Shown piece by piece: positions 22,901-34,938 of a stretch of DNA of 64,000 bases (the stretch's first letter is position 1; each line of letters begins with the position of its first letter). Source of the DNA: Thunnus maccoyii. Lineage: Eukaryota; Chordata; Actinopteri; Scombriformes; Scombridae. Under the pieces are notes generated by a model, which did not search any database, was not told the origin of the DNA, and was given only the letters and a program-made list of their open reading frames with translations. Both the position numbers and the translations under genes were made by a program. Location: contig NC_056543.1 in the NCBI RefSeq assembly GCF_910596095.1, forward strand, positions 19,669,542 through 19,733,541, written 5' to 3'.

Positions 22901-25900
22901 GCATGACTTAGACATCTGTCAAATTCTTAATTATTTCTCTCTTGTGCAGTTCAAAAGGAAATTGAAGATCCCCAGTTGTTGCAGGCAGAAGTGGTGAGCA
23001 TTCTTCAGAGGTAGTCTGCTTGTGGCAAAAGTGTGTGTTAGATACAGTCAAGTCAAGACAGGCCAAAATTACTCATTTGTCTCAGGTGGCTTTACACTGT
23101 GAATTGTAAAGCTCTCTGGCACAAACTGGCGTAGATAATGTTATAGGCTATATATAGGTTTCACCTATAGTTTATGCATATGCAGCTTACATCAAAAAGT
23201 CTACACTAGTGTTGTTGTTTTTTTATTAACATGAGGAGACCGAGGATGAAAACATTCCAAAAGAGCACGTGGGTCTGCCACGTCTCATAGCATACAAGCC
23301 AGAACCAAAACAAGCTCTTCAAGTTGAGAAGGTACCTTTGACTTAGTCCAGTCTCTCTATATTGCACATAGTACCTGGAAATGACAGTGATGGCCTTTTT
23401 CATTTCCCCACAGTAATAGCAGTGTGTGGGGGATATAATATCAGAGGTGGAAAGGTGATTGTGAATCTGTTTTTGCTGCACTGTAGGTTCCAGAGGTTGA
23501 ATTGAAACACAATGTGCATCTTGCTCAGTGTGACTATTGCCAGCAACTCTGTCAGCCCTTCGTGCACAGTGAACTATGGGAAAATGAACCCAACTTTGAG
23601 AGGGTGAGTGTCGCTCACTTACCTTCAACAAAACATTGAAAATAAATTCATTAGAAATAACGACTGTTCACCTTACCCTAATGACAGAATCATCCCTATT
23701 TGTGGTAACAGAGTGGGAAAAAAATTGTAGGAGAAGAGTGCTGTAAGTAAAAAAAAGAAATGTGTAATGTTGAAATTTTCTTTTATTCAGCTCTTTTGTT
23801 GTGAGCAAGCTAGACAAATGAGAGAGCTTATTTTGGAAGAAGGGGGAAAATTGGCACAGAATGAGTCAAAAAGAAAGATTGATGTGGAGCCTCATGCACA
23901 CATCATAAGTGAGGAGGAGAGGGAAGCTGCTAAAGAGAAGGCAAGGGAGAGGTGAGTAATATGCATGCCCTGTCCTCTCTAAGAACAGCTTTTAAAAATG
24001 TACCTGCATTTAAATTTATACATTGGTGGAGAGGCTGCTGAAAACATATAAATAATGACTGTACTTTATTGCTTACACCGTATATTGATACTGATTGTAC
24101 TATATTGTATGCTATAAAAGAGCTCCATTTCTCTTACTGCAGCAAGAAGTATGAGGTGGCATCCAAATTTGTGCCTCAACATGCCCTTCAAGTGTTGTCT
24201 TTGTATTGTTCATTTTCCTACTGCTGCAGAAAATAACTTGGTCATCTTCTAATGTAGGCTGAGCCAGAGAAAACCAATGACAACCAACAATGACAACTTG
24301 AATAAAGACTTAAGTAAGTGTGCAACCTGGGTTCCTAGTCTTGACAAATTTGGACCAACAATGAAGATATTAAGCATGTAGTCTTTCCTGCTTCTCATTG
24401 ACAAAATATTAATAAAAGGATATTCTCCTTTGTCTGCTCAGGCCGAATTGAGATCAAGCATACATTCACCTACAGGCTGTCAAAAGAGATTCCCTACATC
24501 AGTGATGAGGCTCACATCCCTCCAATCAATCTCAAAAATACTACCGGCATGTTTACACTTCAAGAAGAGACAGATAGTGAGCCAAAGGTGTGTTCATGCA
24601 TTCTTAATGACTCTAAACTAGAATAAGCATTTTATTATTTGTGTATTTACCAAAAATGTAATCAATAACTTGACTATCCTGTGTCACAGCTGAAGGAAGT
24701 TACTAAGAAGTTCTATGAAAACAGGACTTGTTTTCTCACCTTGTGTCCAGATAGAACGGGTAATGTTTTGTATCCTTTGAAGCAGCGCACAAAGCAGAAG
24801 ATCAAATACTTAATGAGAGGATACACATTTGTTCCCTTTGATGAAAGGTTTGCACAGTGTTAATGATCCTTAATACACAAAGTTATCCTTCTGGGAAAAT
24901 AGCCATTATAATATCCTCTGCCGAAGCCGCTGACTTCACTTATATAATCCTGGAGGACAAGGACGTGGCGCCCAGCATCAAAGGCATTTTCACAAATAAA
25001 GGCCATGCCACATGCTACCATCCCAATGGAATAATATGGTACTTATTACTCCATGGCAGCTTATTATTTCTAATAATTTAAACCAATTGCTTAGCTAAAT
25101 AGGGGCTTAAGGTAATTAGTGAATTAGAAATTAAATATAAACGTCATTACATGTCGAACCTTGATCCAAACAGTATATTTTATCATAGAAACCAAACAGT
25201 TAGGATCCCTTTGGTTTCCTAAATGATGATGAAATGATGTTTTGACCAGATAGAGATTTTTGATTAACCTTCTGGCTCTCAGGCTACAGGTCACAATGTG
25301 TGTATTGCTAATCTCTTTGGTGTGTCCTAAGGGTGAATCTGACCCCTATTGGAGGTCTGTGCTTCAGTGAGGCAGGAGCTTTGAGGAGGCGTTGGAGTTG
25401 GCTTGATTTCTACCCGCATGTCCGTAAGCTTCCTTTCAAGCCTCTCACCTTTGCCCTGGGTCCATACATCAGTGTGCGCATACATTCACAAGAACATGTG
25501 TACATCACGTTTGCACATCATCAAAACAGCGTGCGCTTCAATGTCGGGTCAAAGCTTAAGGTATAGTATGTATGTAGTATGAATACACTAAGAATTGTGC
25601 ATTTTTGTTTATTTTTGTTTAATACATGAAATATATAGGGAAACCAGCATACATGTTAATTTGTATGCAGCACATGACAACATTTATTAATGATCTGCAA
25701 TGTATACACAGAAATATATAATGAATAAGAAAACGATCATGTTATTTTTCTTGTAATGCAGCTCATTTGTCCAGAGAGCCATGAAAAGAAGCCGGAGCAA
25801 GACGTTGTGGAGAGATATATCCGAACGAAGAGCTCAGAGATTTACTCTCTGCTCGGCCAGATGCAGACCTGCATGACCCACCACTCTGCAAATCTGCACA

Positions 25901-25917
25901 ATGTTAAGCCACATTAG
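19975..25917 (+). CDS. erich6b: ERICH6B-like FAM194-domain protein, first tandem copy
   Basis: Member of the ERICH6/ERICH6B (FAM194) family, whose molecular role is not established. Exons: 19975-20038, 20062-20249, 20349-20386, 22719-22840, 22950-22993, 23236-23331, 23487-23603, 23791-23951, 24258-24313, 24442-24587, 24690-24769, 24883-25038, 25332-25560, 25762-25917; 550 residues, frame kept throughout. A TQTDW motif is encoded at 22789-22803. A possible metal site follows (CDYC in exon 7, FCCE at the start of exon 8), then a charged helical stretch. The C-terminal FAM194 domain spans exons 11-13 (YPSGKIAIII, YIILEDK, GHATCYHPNGIIW, WSWLD, SQEHVYITF). The intron after exon 11 is U12-type. 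Exon 1 is uncertain: the best donor (20039) leaves only 23 intron bases and a weaker one (20012) leaves 50. ERICH6B rather than ERICH6 is chosen from linkage to cog3, as in human 13q14. Confidence 0.82.
20903..21572. mobile_element. piggyBac-type non-autonomous element (MITE) in erich6b intron 3
   Basis: TTAA occurs at both edges (20903-20906 and 21569-21572), the target-site duplication typical of piggyBac elements. Inside, the termini are inverted repeats: GGGGGACATATTATGC on the left and AGGGGACATATTTTGC as the reverse complement of the right end, 14 of 16 matching. The 662-base interior has no transposase frame. A related but partial sequence appears in the cog3 gene near 36180-36475. Confidence 0.7.
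24770..24882 (+). other. erich6b: U12-type (minor spliceosome) intron in first erich6b copy
   Basis: The donor reads GTATCCTTT (24770-24778), the U12-type 5' splice consensus in its GT-AG form. TCCTTAAT at 24867-24874 closely matches the U12 branch-site consensus and ends only 8 bases before the acceptor dinucleotide AG at 24881-24882. There is no polypyrimidine tract, also typical of U12 introns. Reading phase across the intron (phase 2, TT plus T giving Phe before YPSGK) supports it. Confidence 0.8.
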
Positions 25918-28240
25918 TTTCATTGCCTAAATGCAGCGGCTAAGCAGACAAATGGAAAAAGAGATGTCACCCAAAAAGATAAAGGACTAAGTAAAGTGAG
26001 AGAAAAACAGAACTGGCAAAACTAATATAATTTATGGTGGTGTTACAGTTGACTGCCTTGTATTGTTTTAAACAGCTTGAGTATGTGATGCTTACAGTCA
26101 ATCCAATTACATTCAGACTACAAAGGGCTGAGCTTTATAGAAAAAGATTTGTAAAAGATTGGGTCAATTAGTGTGAGATGCAAACAGTTTTGTAAACATT
26201 AGAAATCAGTTCACAGTTAAAATATCCTGCCAAGGTCGGATTTGAGGAGTTATCTGGCAGGACAAAGTAAAAAATCTTAGGGAAAAATCCAAGATTGATT
26301 GCATATTGGTCGTATTTAAGAAGATCATCAGGAACAAATGAATCTTCCTGTCATACCAGTGGGATCTTTTAGCATGTATTTGAGGCTAATTGGAACGTTT
26401 TCACAAAAGAGAAAAGCGACAACTTGCATGATGAGTAAAAAATGTGAAATCCAGCTAAATATTTAGCCTTTTGTAATGGCACAGTTAATGACATAATTAA
26501 TGTCACTGAACTGACTCAGTAAGGCCAGTTCCACATCAATATCTATCTAATAATACTGTACTTGCGAACATTAGCTAACATTAGTCACCATGAGCTCTTA
26601 GTCATATCAGACCTAGTAAGACAGCAATAAAACCCCTAAAGCATTGTGCTGAGCAAACTTATATTGTTTATGAATTCCAGCTAATCATTTGTGACAGCAA
26701 GAATGTGGTCTCTCTTCCTTCAAAAGTCTAATTTAACATTTAAGGAGACCAAAGTAATTGTTCCAACACCTGACTTTTAATTGCAGCTGGTCTTGGTTTT
26801 CCCAACACAAGAAAAACACAAGCTATAAAATACATGTCTTCTACTTAACTGGAAAACTAAAAAGTCAAGCAACAACAGCTAATAAACACTAAATGATGAA
26901 TACCCAGATTTGAACAGAAAACCCTCTCACACATTTCTTTGCATTCCATTCCACCTTTTATCTACTAGAAACATCACATGCCTGTGTTATCACAATTGAA
27001 ACACCATTTCACGCATTCTAACTAATTCAGGGCTATTTCGCATTGAAATTCTGCTACTGACAAACACCAAACAGTTATAAATGCTCAGCTGCCACTAAAA
27101 TCCCTTCTCTGCACCTATCACTGTAACCAACTGTTCATCCAGACTTGTGTCCCCTTATGTCCCCATATCAAACCTGATACTGTCCTTGCATTGCAACACA
27201 GGTTCCTTTGGGTCCACTGAGTAAACATTTGCAAATGCTGAATTGCATGAGTTGGAGACTAATCTATAATTTTTGTACAGTAAAGCTTACCATTATATGG
27301 ACTTAGTAGAGTTTAAAGGAAATTTTAATGGCTGCAGTGCTCCTCCAGTCTATTGCAACTTCTTTTGCACTCCCCAAATTTTGCAGGCATACATTTTATT
27401 AAAAATAATTACCATTCAATCAGTTTCTGTGAGGCCTGATAACCTTTTTTTTCCAAGAGTCTCAAGCGTTTGGGGCTTTTTTAACATGACAAAAGCACAG
27501 GTAATCCACAGCACAATAAAACCCATGAATGCTCTTGAAATAAACTCTATTTGTGGCATACCTTATCAATAAAAGACAATGACATCATACAGTACATTAT
27601 GAAGGCTTTTCAGCCACCATAAACATGCTGCGGCAAATCAGTCTGATCGTCGTTTCAATGCATTTCCAATTTACTTATAGCATGCAACATTTTTATGTTT
27701 TATTTACATTATGTTATTACTATATGGCCTAGTGGAAGACGGTTAATTGGTGTTATTCCCAGATCACCAAATTATTGCGTTGCTATGGCCACTGAATGTT
27801 GGTACATGTGTGATTTACACTTAAGATTTTTATAGCAATTGCAGATGGTGAAAACAAGCCACAGAGAGATAAATATTTTCTCTCCTTATCTTTCTCTCAC
27901 TTCCTCTCAAAGTCAAGTCAAGTCACTTGCTTTACTGGCATGAGCACGATTAAGTACAGGTAGTGCAAGCTTTGCAATTTAAGTATAATAAGTCTGAATC
28001 TTTTCAGAAAAGCCAATGGCTTTCACATTTCTACCTTGTATATGATAAAATAAAAATTGGAAACAGATTTATTTAAAAGAAAATATATAATAAGACGAGA
28101 TGTAGTTTAACAATGTATTCCAGTGAATTGGATATCCAAATGTAATGGTAATGGTAAGAACTATAGGGGAAGAGAGATGGAGGCAGGTTTTTTGAAAGAC
28201 CTCAGTGCAATTTTTTATCCTTTCTCTCCCATTTTGTGTC
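25918..28240. other. Spacer between the two erich6b copies
   Basis: About 2.3 kb with no supportable gene. It contains the 3' UTR of the first copy (AATAAA at 26626-26631 is one candidate signal, but distant), a tandem AAGTC tract (27909-27926) followed by sequence resembling a dispersed fish repeat, and an imperfect RFX-like site GTTGCTATGGCCAC (27779-27792). Confidence 0.45.
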
Positions 28241-28273
28241 TACCATGGAAACAGTTGCATGGTTGCCATGGTA
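28241..28273 (+). promoter_or_regulatory. erich6b: RFX-like inverted repeat upstream of the second erich6b copy
   Basis: Two 12-base arms, TACCATGGAAAC and GTTGCCATGGTA, form an inverted repeat with 11 of 12 positions paired, separated by 9 bases that include another GTTGC. Each arm resembles half of an RFX X-box (consensus GTNRCC-N-RGYAAC). The site lies about 105-135 bases before the proposed start codon. Regulation by RFX factors, hence ciliated-cell or testis expression, is an inference. Confidence 0.4.
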
Positions 28274-28376
28274 CACATGCTGTTTTTATTTGGCCATTCT
28301 GAATCTGATTCAAAATGTTTGCCTTTATTGTGGTTTCTCTATTTTACAACAAGTTAAGGGTTTCATAGAATTGAAG

Positions 28377-31300
28377 ATGCAAACACTTGACACGGCAGGC
28401 AAATCAGTAGAGATGGATTCATCAGCAAGTCTTGGCCTTGAAACCATACAGAGGTTAGCAATCAATATTACAAACTGACTTTAGTCACAGCATCATGAAG
28501 AATAGATACTTATCCATGCAGCTAATGGAGATCCAGTTTTAACCATTTCGGTACCTGGCTTGCAAGGGATATTGTCTAACCTCACAGGATCAAAAAAGAA
28601 AAGTTGTTCATGTATCCATAGTTGGCCTTCTTTTGATAACCATGTAAGAAATATTTTTTTGTTTCAGTTTTAACACAAACTTCAAATTTGAATCAGAACC
28701 TCTCTGATACAGTCTCAAAAAATGGACCTTATGTTTCCAATAGATGGTAGTTTTTGAAGGGTGGGTTTATTGGATTTCATTGTACATTGTAAACTAGGAG
28801 CTTGAGTTATTGCATCCACTCCCTGTACTTGTTTGGGCTCATTAAGTTCATAATAAAGAACTAATTTCAGCGTAAGTTCACGTGAATATCTGACGATCCA
28901 TGCATATGACGGGAGAGTCGTCACCAGAGTCAGCGTTGGTACCCAGACCGACTGGAGACATAAGGAAGAGTGCAGTCAGGGTACAGTTTCTCAATTGTTC
29001 ATGCTAAGTATGAAACTCTAACATTGGCTGGTATTATTAATATTATTATTATTATCATCAATAATTCTTTTTGCATTTGCAGATTATAAATACCCAAACC
29101 AAGAAACATCAAAAGCTCCTCAGAAGAATTTGGTGTTGACATCTGAGCAGATGAGTGTGTTAAGTGTGGGTGAATACCATCAAGATGGTTTACAACAACA
29201 AACTCAGAATGAGGTACTGTATTCTTGTAGAACCCCCCCCCCTGTCTCTCTCAACTGCAGCTGTGATATCCTTGATAAAGTAAAATCTTTTACTAGGATT
29301 GAACTTGACTGTATAATTTTTATGTAATCAAATTACCATTTAAATGCACTTTGGTGAGTGGTGAATATGAAATTACCACATGAGGTCTTTTTGTGTTTTA
29401 CAGATAATTTTACTATGGCCAAATTAATACTGAATATAAGCTTTTGCAGTCTCTCCTTGTCACAGTGTAAGTTTCATCTTGTGAAAGACAGTATAACATG
29501 ATATCCAGAGACACTGAATTTTTTTTTTTTTTTTGTGGTTTTGATTTATTCATGAAGCACAAGTTAAAGACCTCAAAGAATTTATTAAATTATGAAGTGT
29601 CTTTGTTTTTTCTCCTCAGAGCATTCCTAAAAGCATGAAGTCTGAGTTGGAGATATCCCCAGATAATGAAGTGTTGGATTCACTCATCATGGAAACTCCC
29701 CTAGCCTGCCAAGGAGAAACTGAGGAGTCTTTAACTAATCTGGACAAGGTATGAGGGGGTGTAGGGGGGTGGGGGAGGGGTACTTTTAAACTGCTCCTTT
29801 CCCTCTCTTCTAGCATAAATATGAATTAATTTATGAAAGATGCAATTAGTCTGTTTGTCTTGTATCAAAACTTGCCTGTCACTTCTGCTGCTTGTTTTAA
29901 ATTATGCCAGACTGTCAACATGGTTTTTGAAAACCTCATTAACTGGAATATTTGGATATATTTGTGACAGAGGGCCTTCTTGAGAGAGAAAATATGATTA
30001 AAATAAAATCAGTAAGTGTCTATTCCGACTATGTTTTCAGATCCCGGCCTCAAGTGGATCAGACTCATCAGAGGAGTCGTTGCAGACTGTGTTGAACACT
30101 TGCTGTGAGTACTGCCGGCAGCTGAAGGAACCCCCTGTGACCAGTGATCAGTTAGCCAACAGTGTTGACCCAAAAGAGGTGAGAGAGGGAGCTCACATGA
30201 ATCCTTGCAGTTAATATAGTCGGTAGTCGGCTCTTTTTTGTCCTTTTTTAAAGAACGATTAGACAAGTTAACAAAGTCAAGTCAAGTCAAATTTATTTAT
30301 ATAGCACATAGAAAGACCAAAGGTACACAACAGACATGATAAATAAATAAATTACAAGACAGATGAAAGACATACAACAACTACCAGAAATTGTAAGTTC
30401 AGTATGTTGTTTTGTTCACATGCACAGATGTGTGTGTGAGTGATTGTGCACTATCACAAAAATGAAAAGGAAAAACTAAATAAGAATTAATAAATAAGGA
30501 GATAAAGGAAACAATTAATGAAACAATAAATAAAAATGCAAGAATACACAATTAAGTGCTGAGATGATGGAGATAGATAGATAACAAACAGTAAATGATA
30601 ATAATAATATACACATACCAGACAAAAATTACAAAAATTCATACAAATGTGTGGTAGTAATAGTGGTGGTAACAACAACAATCCGTATCATTTTTGACTT
30701 AATTATTAGTACATCTGCATGTATATTAATCAAGTAGAGGAAATGGAGATTATGAAGATCCATCAATAGTGTGAGACAGTCTAGGGAGCAAAGGGAGCTA
30801 GGTAGTGTCCCATAATATTATGGGAGGGGTCATTAGCTTCTCCAGCAGCAGTTTATTGAATAGTCAGAATACAATGTCATCTGCATATTAAAAGATTTTG
30901 TGTCATCTGCATATAAAACTGTTTTTTTGCATTCCTGTAATTGTTGCTTGAACAAATAGCAGCAATTAAAATTGCAAAATATAATGTGGAAAGTGGACAT
31001 CCTTGTCATCCTTGTTTAAGTGAGAAACATTGTTAAGTATGACCAATTTGTTATAACAGGAGCGAGTTTTGGTCCATTGAATGAAAATGAAAAACTCTCC
31101 AAAACCAAATTTCAAGGTTTTTTCAGTGTGATGCAGTGATGCTCTTTAGGCTCTTTCTTTGAGATATGTTGCTTAGACTGAATAACTGGAGCATTTTACT
31201 TGATGATTGTCTGCCTTTTATGAAGCCTGTTTGGTCTGAGTGGTCTGAGTGGATTAGTAGGCTTATAACCGAGTAAATTCTTCTGGCTAATGCTTTGCTG

Positions 31301-33729
31301 ATTATTTTTAGATCACAATCAATTAAGCTTATGGGTCTGGAAGTGAGAGTGGGGTCATTATTGGGTTGAGCAAAACCGAAATGAGTGTGTGTGAACAATT
31401 TCTTGATGATTGTATTTCACTGACCATTCCGGTAAATAAGGGAGGAAATGAAATTAGTTGCCAAAATTGTTTGAAAGATTCCACACAGCATCTGTCTAAA
31501 CTTTGTTATTTGGCATAGAGAAGAGTGCTTTAAGTGGTCTAATGGGTTGGCTTATTCTATGGCTAGTTTTGATAGTCAAACACTGTCAAGGAATGAGTGG
31601 ATGTCCAAGGTATGTGATGCATTATCCGAATGATAGTGTTTGGTAAACATCATGGAGGGTTCTGTTTATGTCGTCTGAGTTGTACAATAAATTTCCTTCT
31701 CAGTCTTTAATCGTTGTGATTAATGAGTTTTCTTTGTTATGCTTTAACTGATTGGCAAGAAATTCATGTTTTGTCATTCTTTTCAAAGTATGTCACCCTT
31801 TGTATGAGAAACTGAGTCCTTTAATGTACAATATTTAAATTTTATATTTTAAATTTTCTGCATCTCATAAAATAGAAAACTGACAGTGAATCCAAAACAT
31901 ACATTATGGTTCTATTCATTAATATGAATGAATAATAATTGAACAATTGTATGATAATTATATCAATGGACATTGATTCTGGATTTTGTAGCATTTTTAC
32001 ATTCATACTCGTCTTTTTCTCTTCTTTGTGTCAGTTTTTCTGCTGTGAGGATGCTTGGGAGTTCTCAGACATTTGGCTGAAGGGTGCGGCAGTTAGCACT
32101 AAAGAAACCGTGACTGATTGGGATCCAGTGATGGAGAGAGATCAAAGGTCAGAATCGCTCTTGTCCATTATTAACTTCCACCATTAGATGGTTTTCAAAT
32201 TCAATTATATGCCATTGAACCTCTGATGCTACATTTTCCACAATACACTGCAGGCTGAAATGTTTGGAATTTCAAAGGAGCTCATACCATCAGACCCCTA
32301 AAGCAGGTTACACACTGAGACATCACAGTTTATATTAACCTATGCATCTATCACGGATCTCCTGCAGGTTAAACTGACTTATCTTTCCCCTTTGTTCATC
32401 GGTGTCATGACACCTTTAATTACATTGCTGGACATAAACAAGAGGAATCTGCCACCCTACACTATCGACTGTCTGATGATGGTGGGACTGCTAAGGACGA
32501 AATTTCATTCCCTGAAATAGAAATCATGGATTCTGAAAACACAGTTTCTCTCAATGGAGAACATGCTGCACTAAAGGTATTGTCATGTGTTGAAATTCAA
32601 GGCTCACTATAGATGAGAGTATAGAAGCCTACATTCATTAAGAAATCTGTTTGGTTCAACAGAGGAACACACCGCTTGTCAAACACTACAACAGTGGTCA
32701 AACATTTATCATGATTTTTCCTGATGGAACTGGGCAGGTATGGTATCCTTTGAGGTGAATTGAACTGGACTTTTATTGACACGATATCACATATTTCATT
32801 TTTCAATGTTCACCTTAATCATATTTAAAAGCTACCCATCAGGAAGGCTTGCTATTCTTGTGTCTGCTGCACAATCAGCTGACTGGTACTATGTGGTCCT
32901 GGAAGACAAACACCTTCACCCTCGCATTCAGGCAGTTTTCATGACAGGGGGTCAGGGTACCTGTTATCACAAAAATGGCTGTATTTGGTATGATTGATTG
33001 ACATAATATTGGCAAATTATTCTGTGATTAAAATCTATTTTATTATCGCCTGTTGTCTGTAGAAACATTTTAAGTTTAATTGACAACAGACAGGAATGAC
33101 AATCTGTCTGACAATAAAACCACTGAGCGGCTCACTATTCTCAAGCTGCTTCTCTTCATTAGGTTGAACCTGACTCCACGGGGAGGCACCTACTGCACTG
33201 ACACAGGTGCTCTGAAGAAGAATTGGAGCTGGCTGGACAATACTCATCATGTTCATGCTCCGCCCTGCCAGCCCCTCTGCCTGACACTGAGCCCTAATCT
33301 CAACATCCGCATCCAGTCCCAGGAGCACATCTACCTCACTTTCACTTCAGGCAGATGCAGTGTACGGTTTAATATAGGGGCAAAATTAAAAGTACGTAGC
33401 TTGCAGTGTTAGTATTCATTTGTGGCAATAGCAGAAATACAATAGATGCAAAGAGCAGATGAAATAATTGATTTTACTTTTCTATATCCTTTCATTCGCA
33501 GCTGCATCAAGGTAAAGGTCTAACACTGCCAGGGTCTGACATGCTTCAGAGGTATCTGCAGCAGAAGAGTGCAGAGATCAATGTCCTGCTCCAGAACATC
33601 CAGTCCCTCATCACCTATCAAAAGACTGTAGGTCAACAGAAGGTCAAGCCCCAGCAAAGCCTCATCTCACAGATGGAAAGACGGCGGCTGCCAATGAAGC
33701 AGCAACGGTCTGCCAAAAAGACCCCCTAA
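28377..33729 (+). CDS. erich6b: ERICH6B-like FAM194-domain protein, second tandem copy
   Basis: Paralogue of the gene just upstream, same orientation. Exons: 28377-28453, 28871-28980, 29083-29213, 29620-29748, 30041-30178, 32035-32147, 32254-32306, 32443-32576, 32663-32742, 32832-32987, 33163-33391, 33502-33729; 525 residues with consistent phases. Exon 2 carries the TQTDW motif (28941-28955) aligned with copy 1. The Cys pair (CEYC) and FFCCE at the start of exon 6 repeat the pattern of copy 1. The three FAM194-domain exons have exactly the same lengths as in copy 1 (80, 156, 229 bases), and a hand alignment gives about 67 identities in roughly 130 residues. Copy 2 lacks counterparts of copy 1 exons 2-3 but has an extra serine/acid-rich exon (29620-29748). 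The acceptor at 32443 is weak: no pyrimidine tract is near it, and an earlier AG would lead into TAA. The C-terminal tail is longer and basic (RRRLPMKQQ). A LINE remnant lies in intron 5. Confidence 0.82.
30275..30312. repeat. AAGTC tandem tract with TTTATTTATATAGCAC repeat tail
   Basis: Three AAGTC units run into ATTTATTTATATAGCAC, a tail very common in dispersed fish repeats. A similar AAGTC tract occurs at 27909-27926. It lies in intron 5 of the second erich6b copy, next to a LINE remnant. Confidence 0.5.
30840..31400 (-). mobile_element. Degenerate LINE (L1-like) reverse-transcriptase fragment
   Basis: On the minus strand the stretch 31398-31123 encodes SRPISLIDCDLKIISKALARR and HSDQTGFIKGRQ, matching the conserved first blocks of L1-type reverse transcriptases. 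Further along, 31010-30985 still gives GCPLS, and about 30920-30868 gives VLYADD, the catalytic box, which here appears twice through a roughly 30-base local duplication. Frameshifts and stops separate the blocks, so this is a dead fragment. Flanks out to about 30750 and 31780 may also be LINE-derived. Confidence 0.7.
32743..32831 (+). other. erich6b: U12-type (minor spliceosome) intron in second erich6b copy
   Basis: Donor GTATCCTTT (32743-32751) and branch-site-like ACCTTAAT (32812-32819), ending 11 bases before the acceptor AG (32830-32831). The intron is 89 bases and sits at the same codon position and phase as in the first copy (before YPSGR), so it predates the duplication. Confidence 0.8.
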
Positions 33730-34938
33730 AGCCACTGAAGTCCTTGAATAGGAGTGTCTCATTTGTGTGAAGCGACTCATTGTATTCACTAACTTTGAAC
33801 GAAATGACAAGAAATAAAACCAGAGAAGATCATTAACTTTTTTTTTTTTTTTAATCAGAATGTTCATAAATAATATAACTGTACACATCATTTTACATGG
33901 GAAACACCAAAAGCAAATGTTACAATTACAGTTTCCTGTTACCTTTGTTACTCTGTGAGGACCATTAGGAACATACGTTGTTTCTCTCATACAGTGCAAA
34001 ACTGCTAAAGTCAAAGGTCCATTATCATGTCAGAGTTAAAGTATATTAGTTTTTGTCAACCTAAGTATAAAAGAAAAAAGTATAAAACATAAGATTTCTT
34101 CTTTTTTTTTTTTTTTTTTACATATTTGCAATTAGTTAACAAAATCCACAAGAAGACTACGGAAGAATCTTTAAGAAAACATCTGACATGTAAAGAACAG
34201 CTGTATAGATTTTTCTATGATCAGAGAAGGAAACATGTTGGACCTGAGCATCACGTAGCACAGGCAACCGTAGAGTTTTAATGAACCTTACAAAGACTGT
34301 TACATTTTAAAAATAGGCGAATAAAATATCTTGCAGCATTTTTCTCCTCGTATCCTTCCAAAACCATCAAGGGAATCTGGGCATCTGGATGCAAGCCCCC
34401 TTACTGGCCATTAGCTACCTGGCTGATGAACAACCCTTTAGTTCCTCTATTTGCACACCCAAAGTGTCCTTGTCTGAACACTCAGGCATAATTCACCCTG
34501 CTAACCCTCAACCCCCCACCATCCACCCTCACACAGTGTGCTAATTCTTTTTATTCAAAATAAATTGGTGTTAGGAGAGATGCAACTGTGATCACAAATC
34601 CACTCATGTACAGATGGATTACTCCTACATGACCCTAATCACAACACCATCTTCAGTCTTAGTCAAATAAAATATTAAACCCAGTACCCAAAGAAATAAC
34701 CTCCACTTCGCAGTTTGTTATGAATTGCTCGACAAACTCATAGCTGCTTGAGTCAAAATCTTTGGCCTTGTGCAGGACTTTTTTTTACCGTTACCATTCA
34801 GTTCAGATTGCAGCTCAGGTGCCGCTCTCTGGTCATCCTGCCTACTCCATCTCATAGCTCCTGGTCACAGCTGGAGTTGCAACATTACATTGCTATGGTG
34901 GGGGGTGTTCACCAGCATCGCCACGTCGAACTTGGGCA
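33730..34938. other. Convergent 3' ends of the second erich6b copy and cog3
   Basis: AATAAA at 33813-33818 is a good poly(A) signal for the plus-strand erich6b copy, about 85 bases after its stop. On the minus strand AATAAA (read at 34555-34550) could end the cog3 transcript, giving a 3' UTR near 400 bases. Between them are two long T-runs (33839-33852 and 34103-34120) and AT-rich sequence; no gene is seen. Confidence 0.45.

Noticed and set aside
32357-32576. Earlier acceptor (CTGCAG near 32367) for the eighth exon of the second erich6b copy
   Set aside because: In the required phase it meets TAA immediately; the acceptor ending at 32442 keeps frame despite a weak tract.
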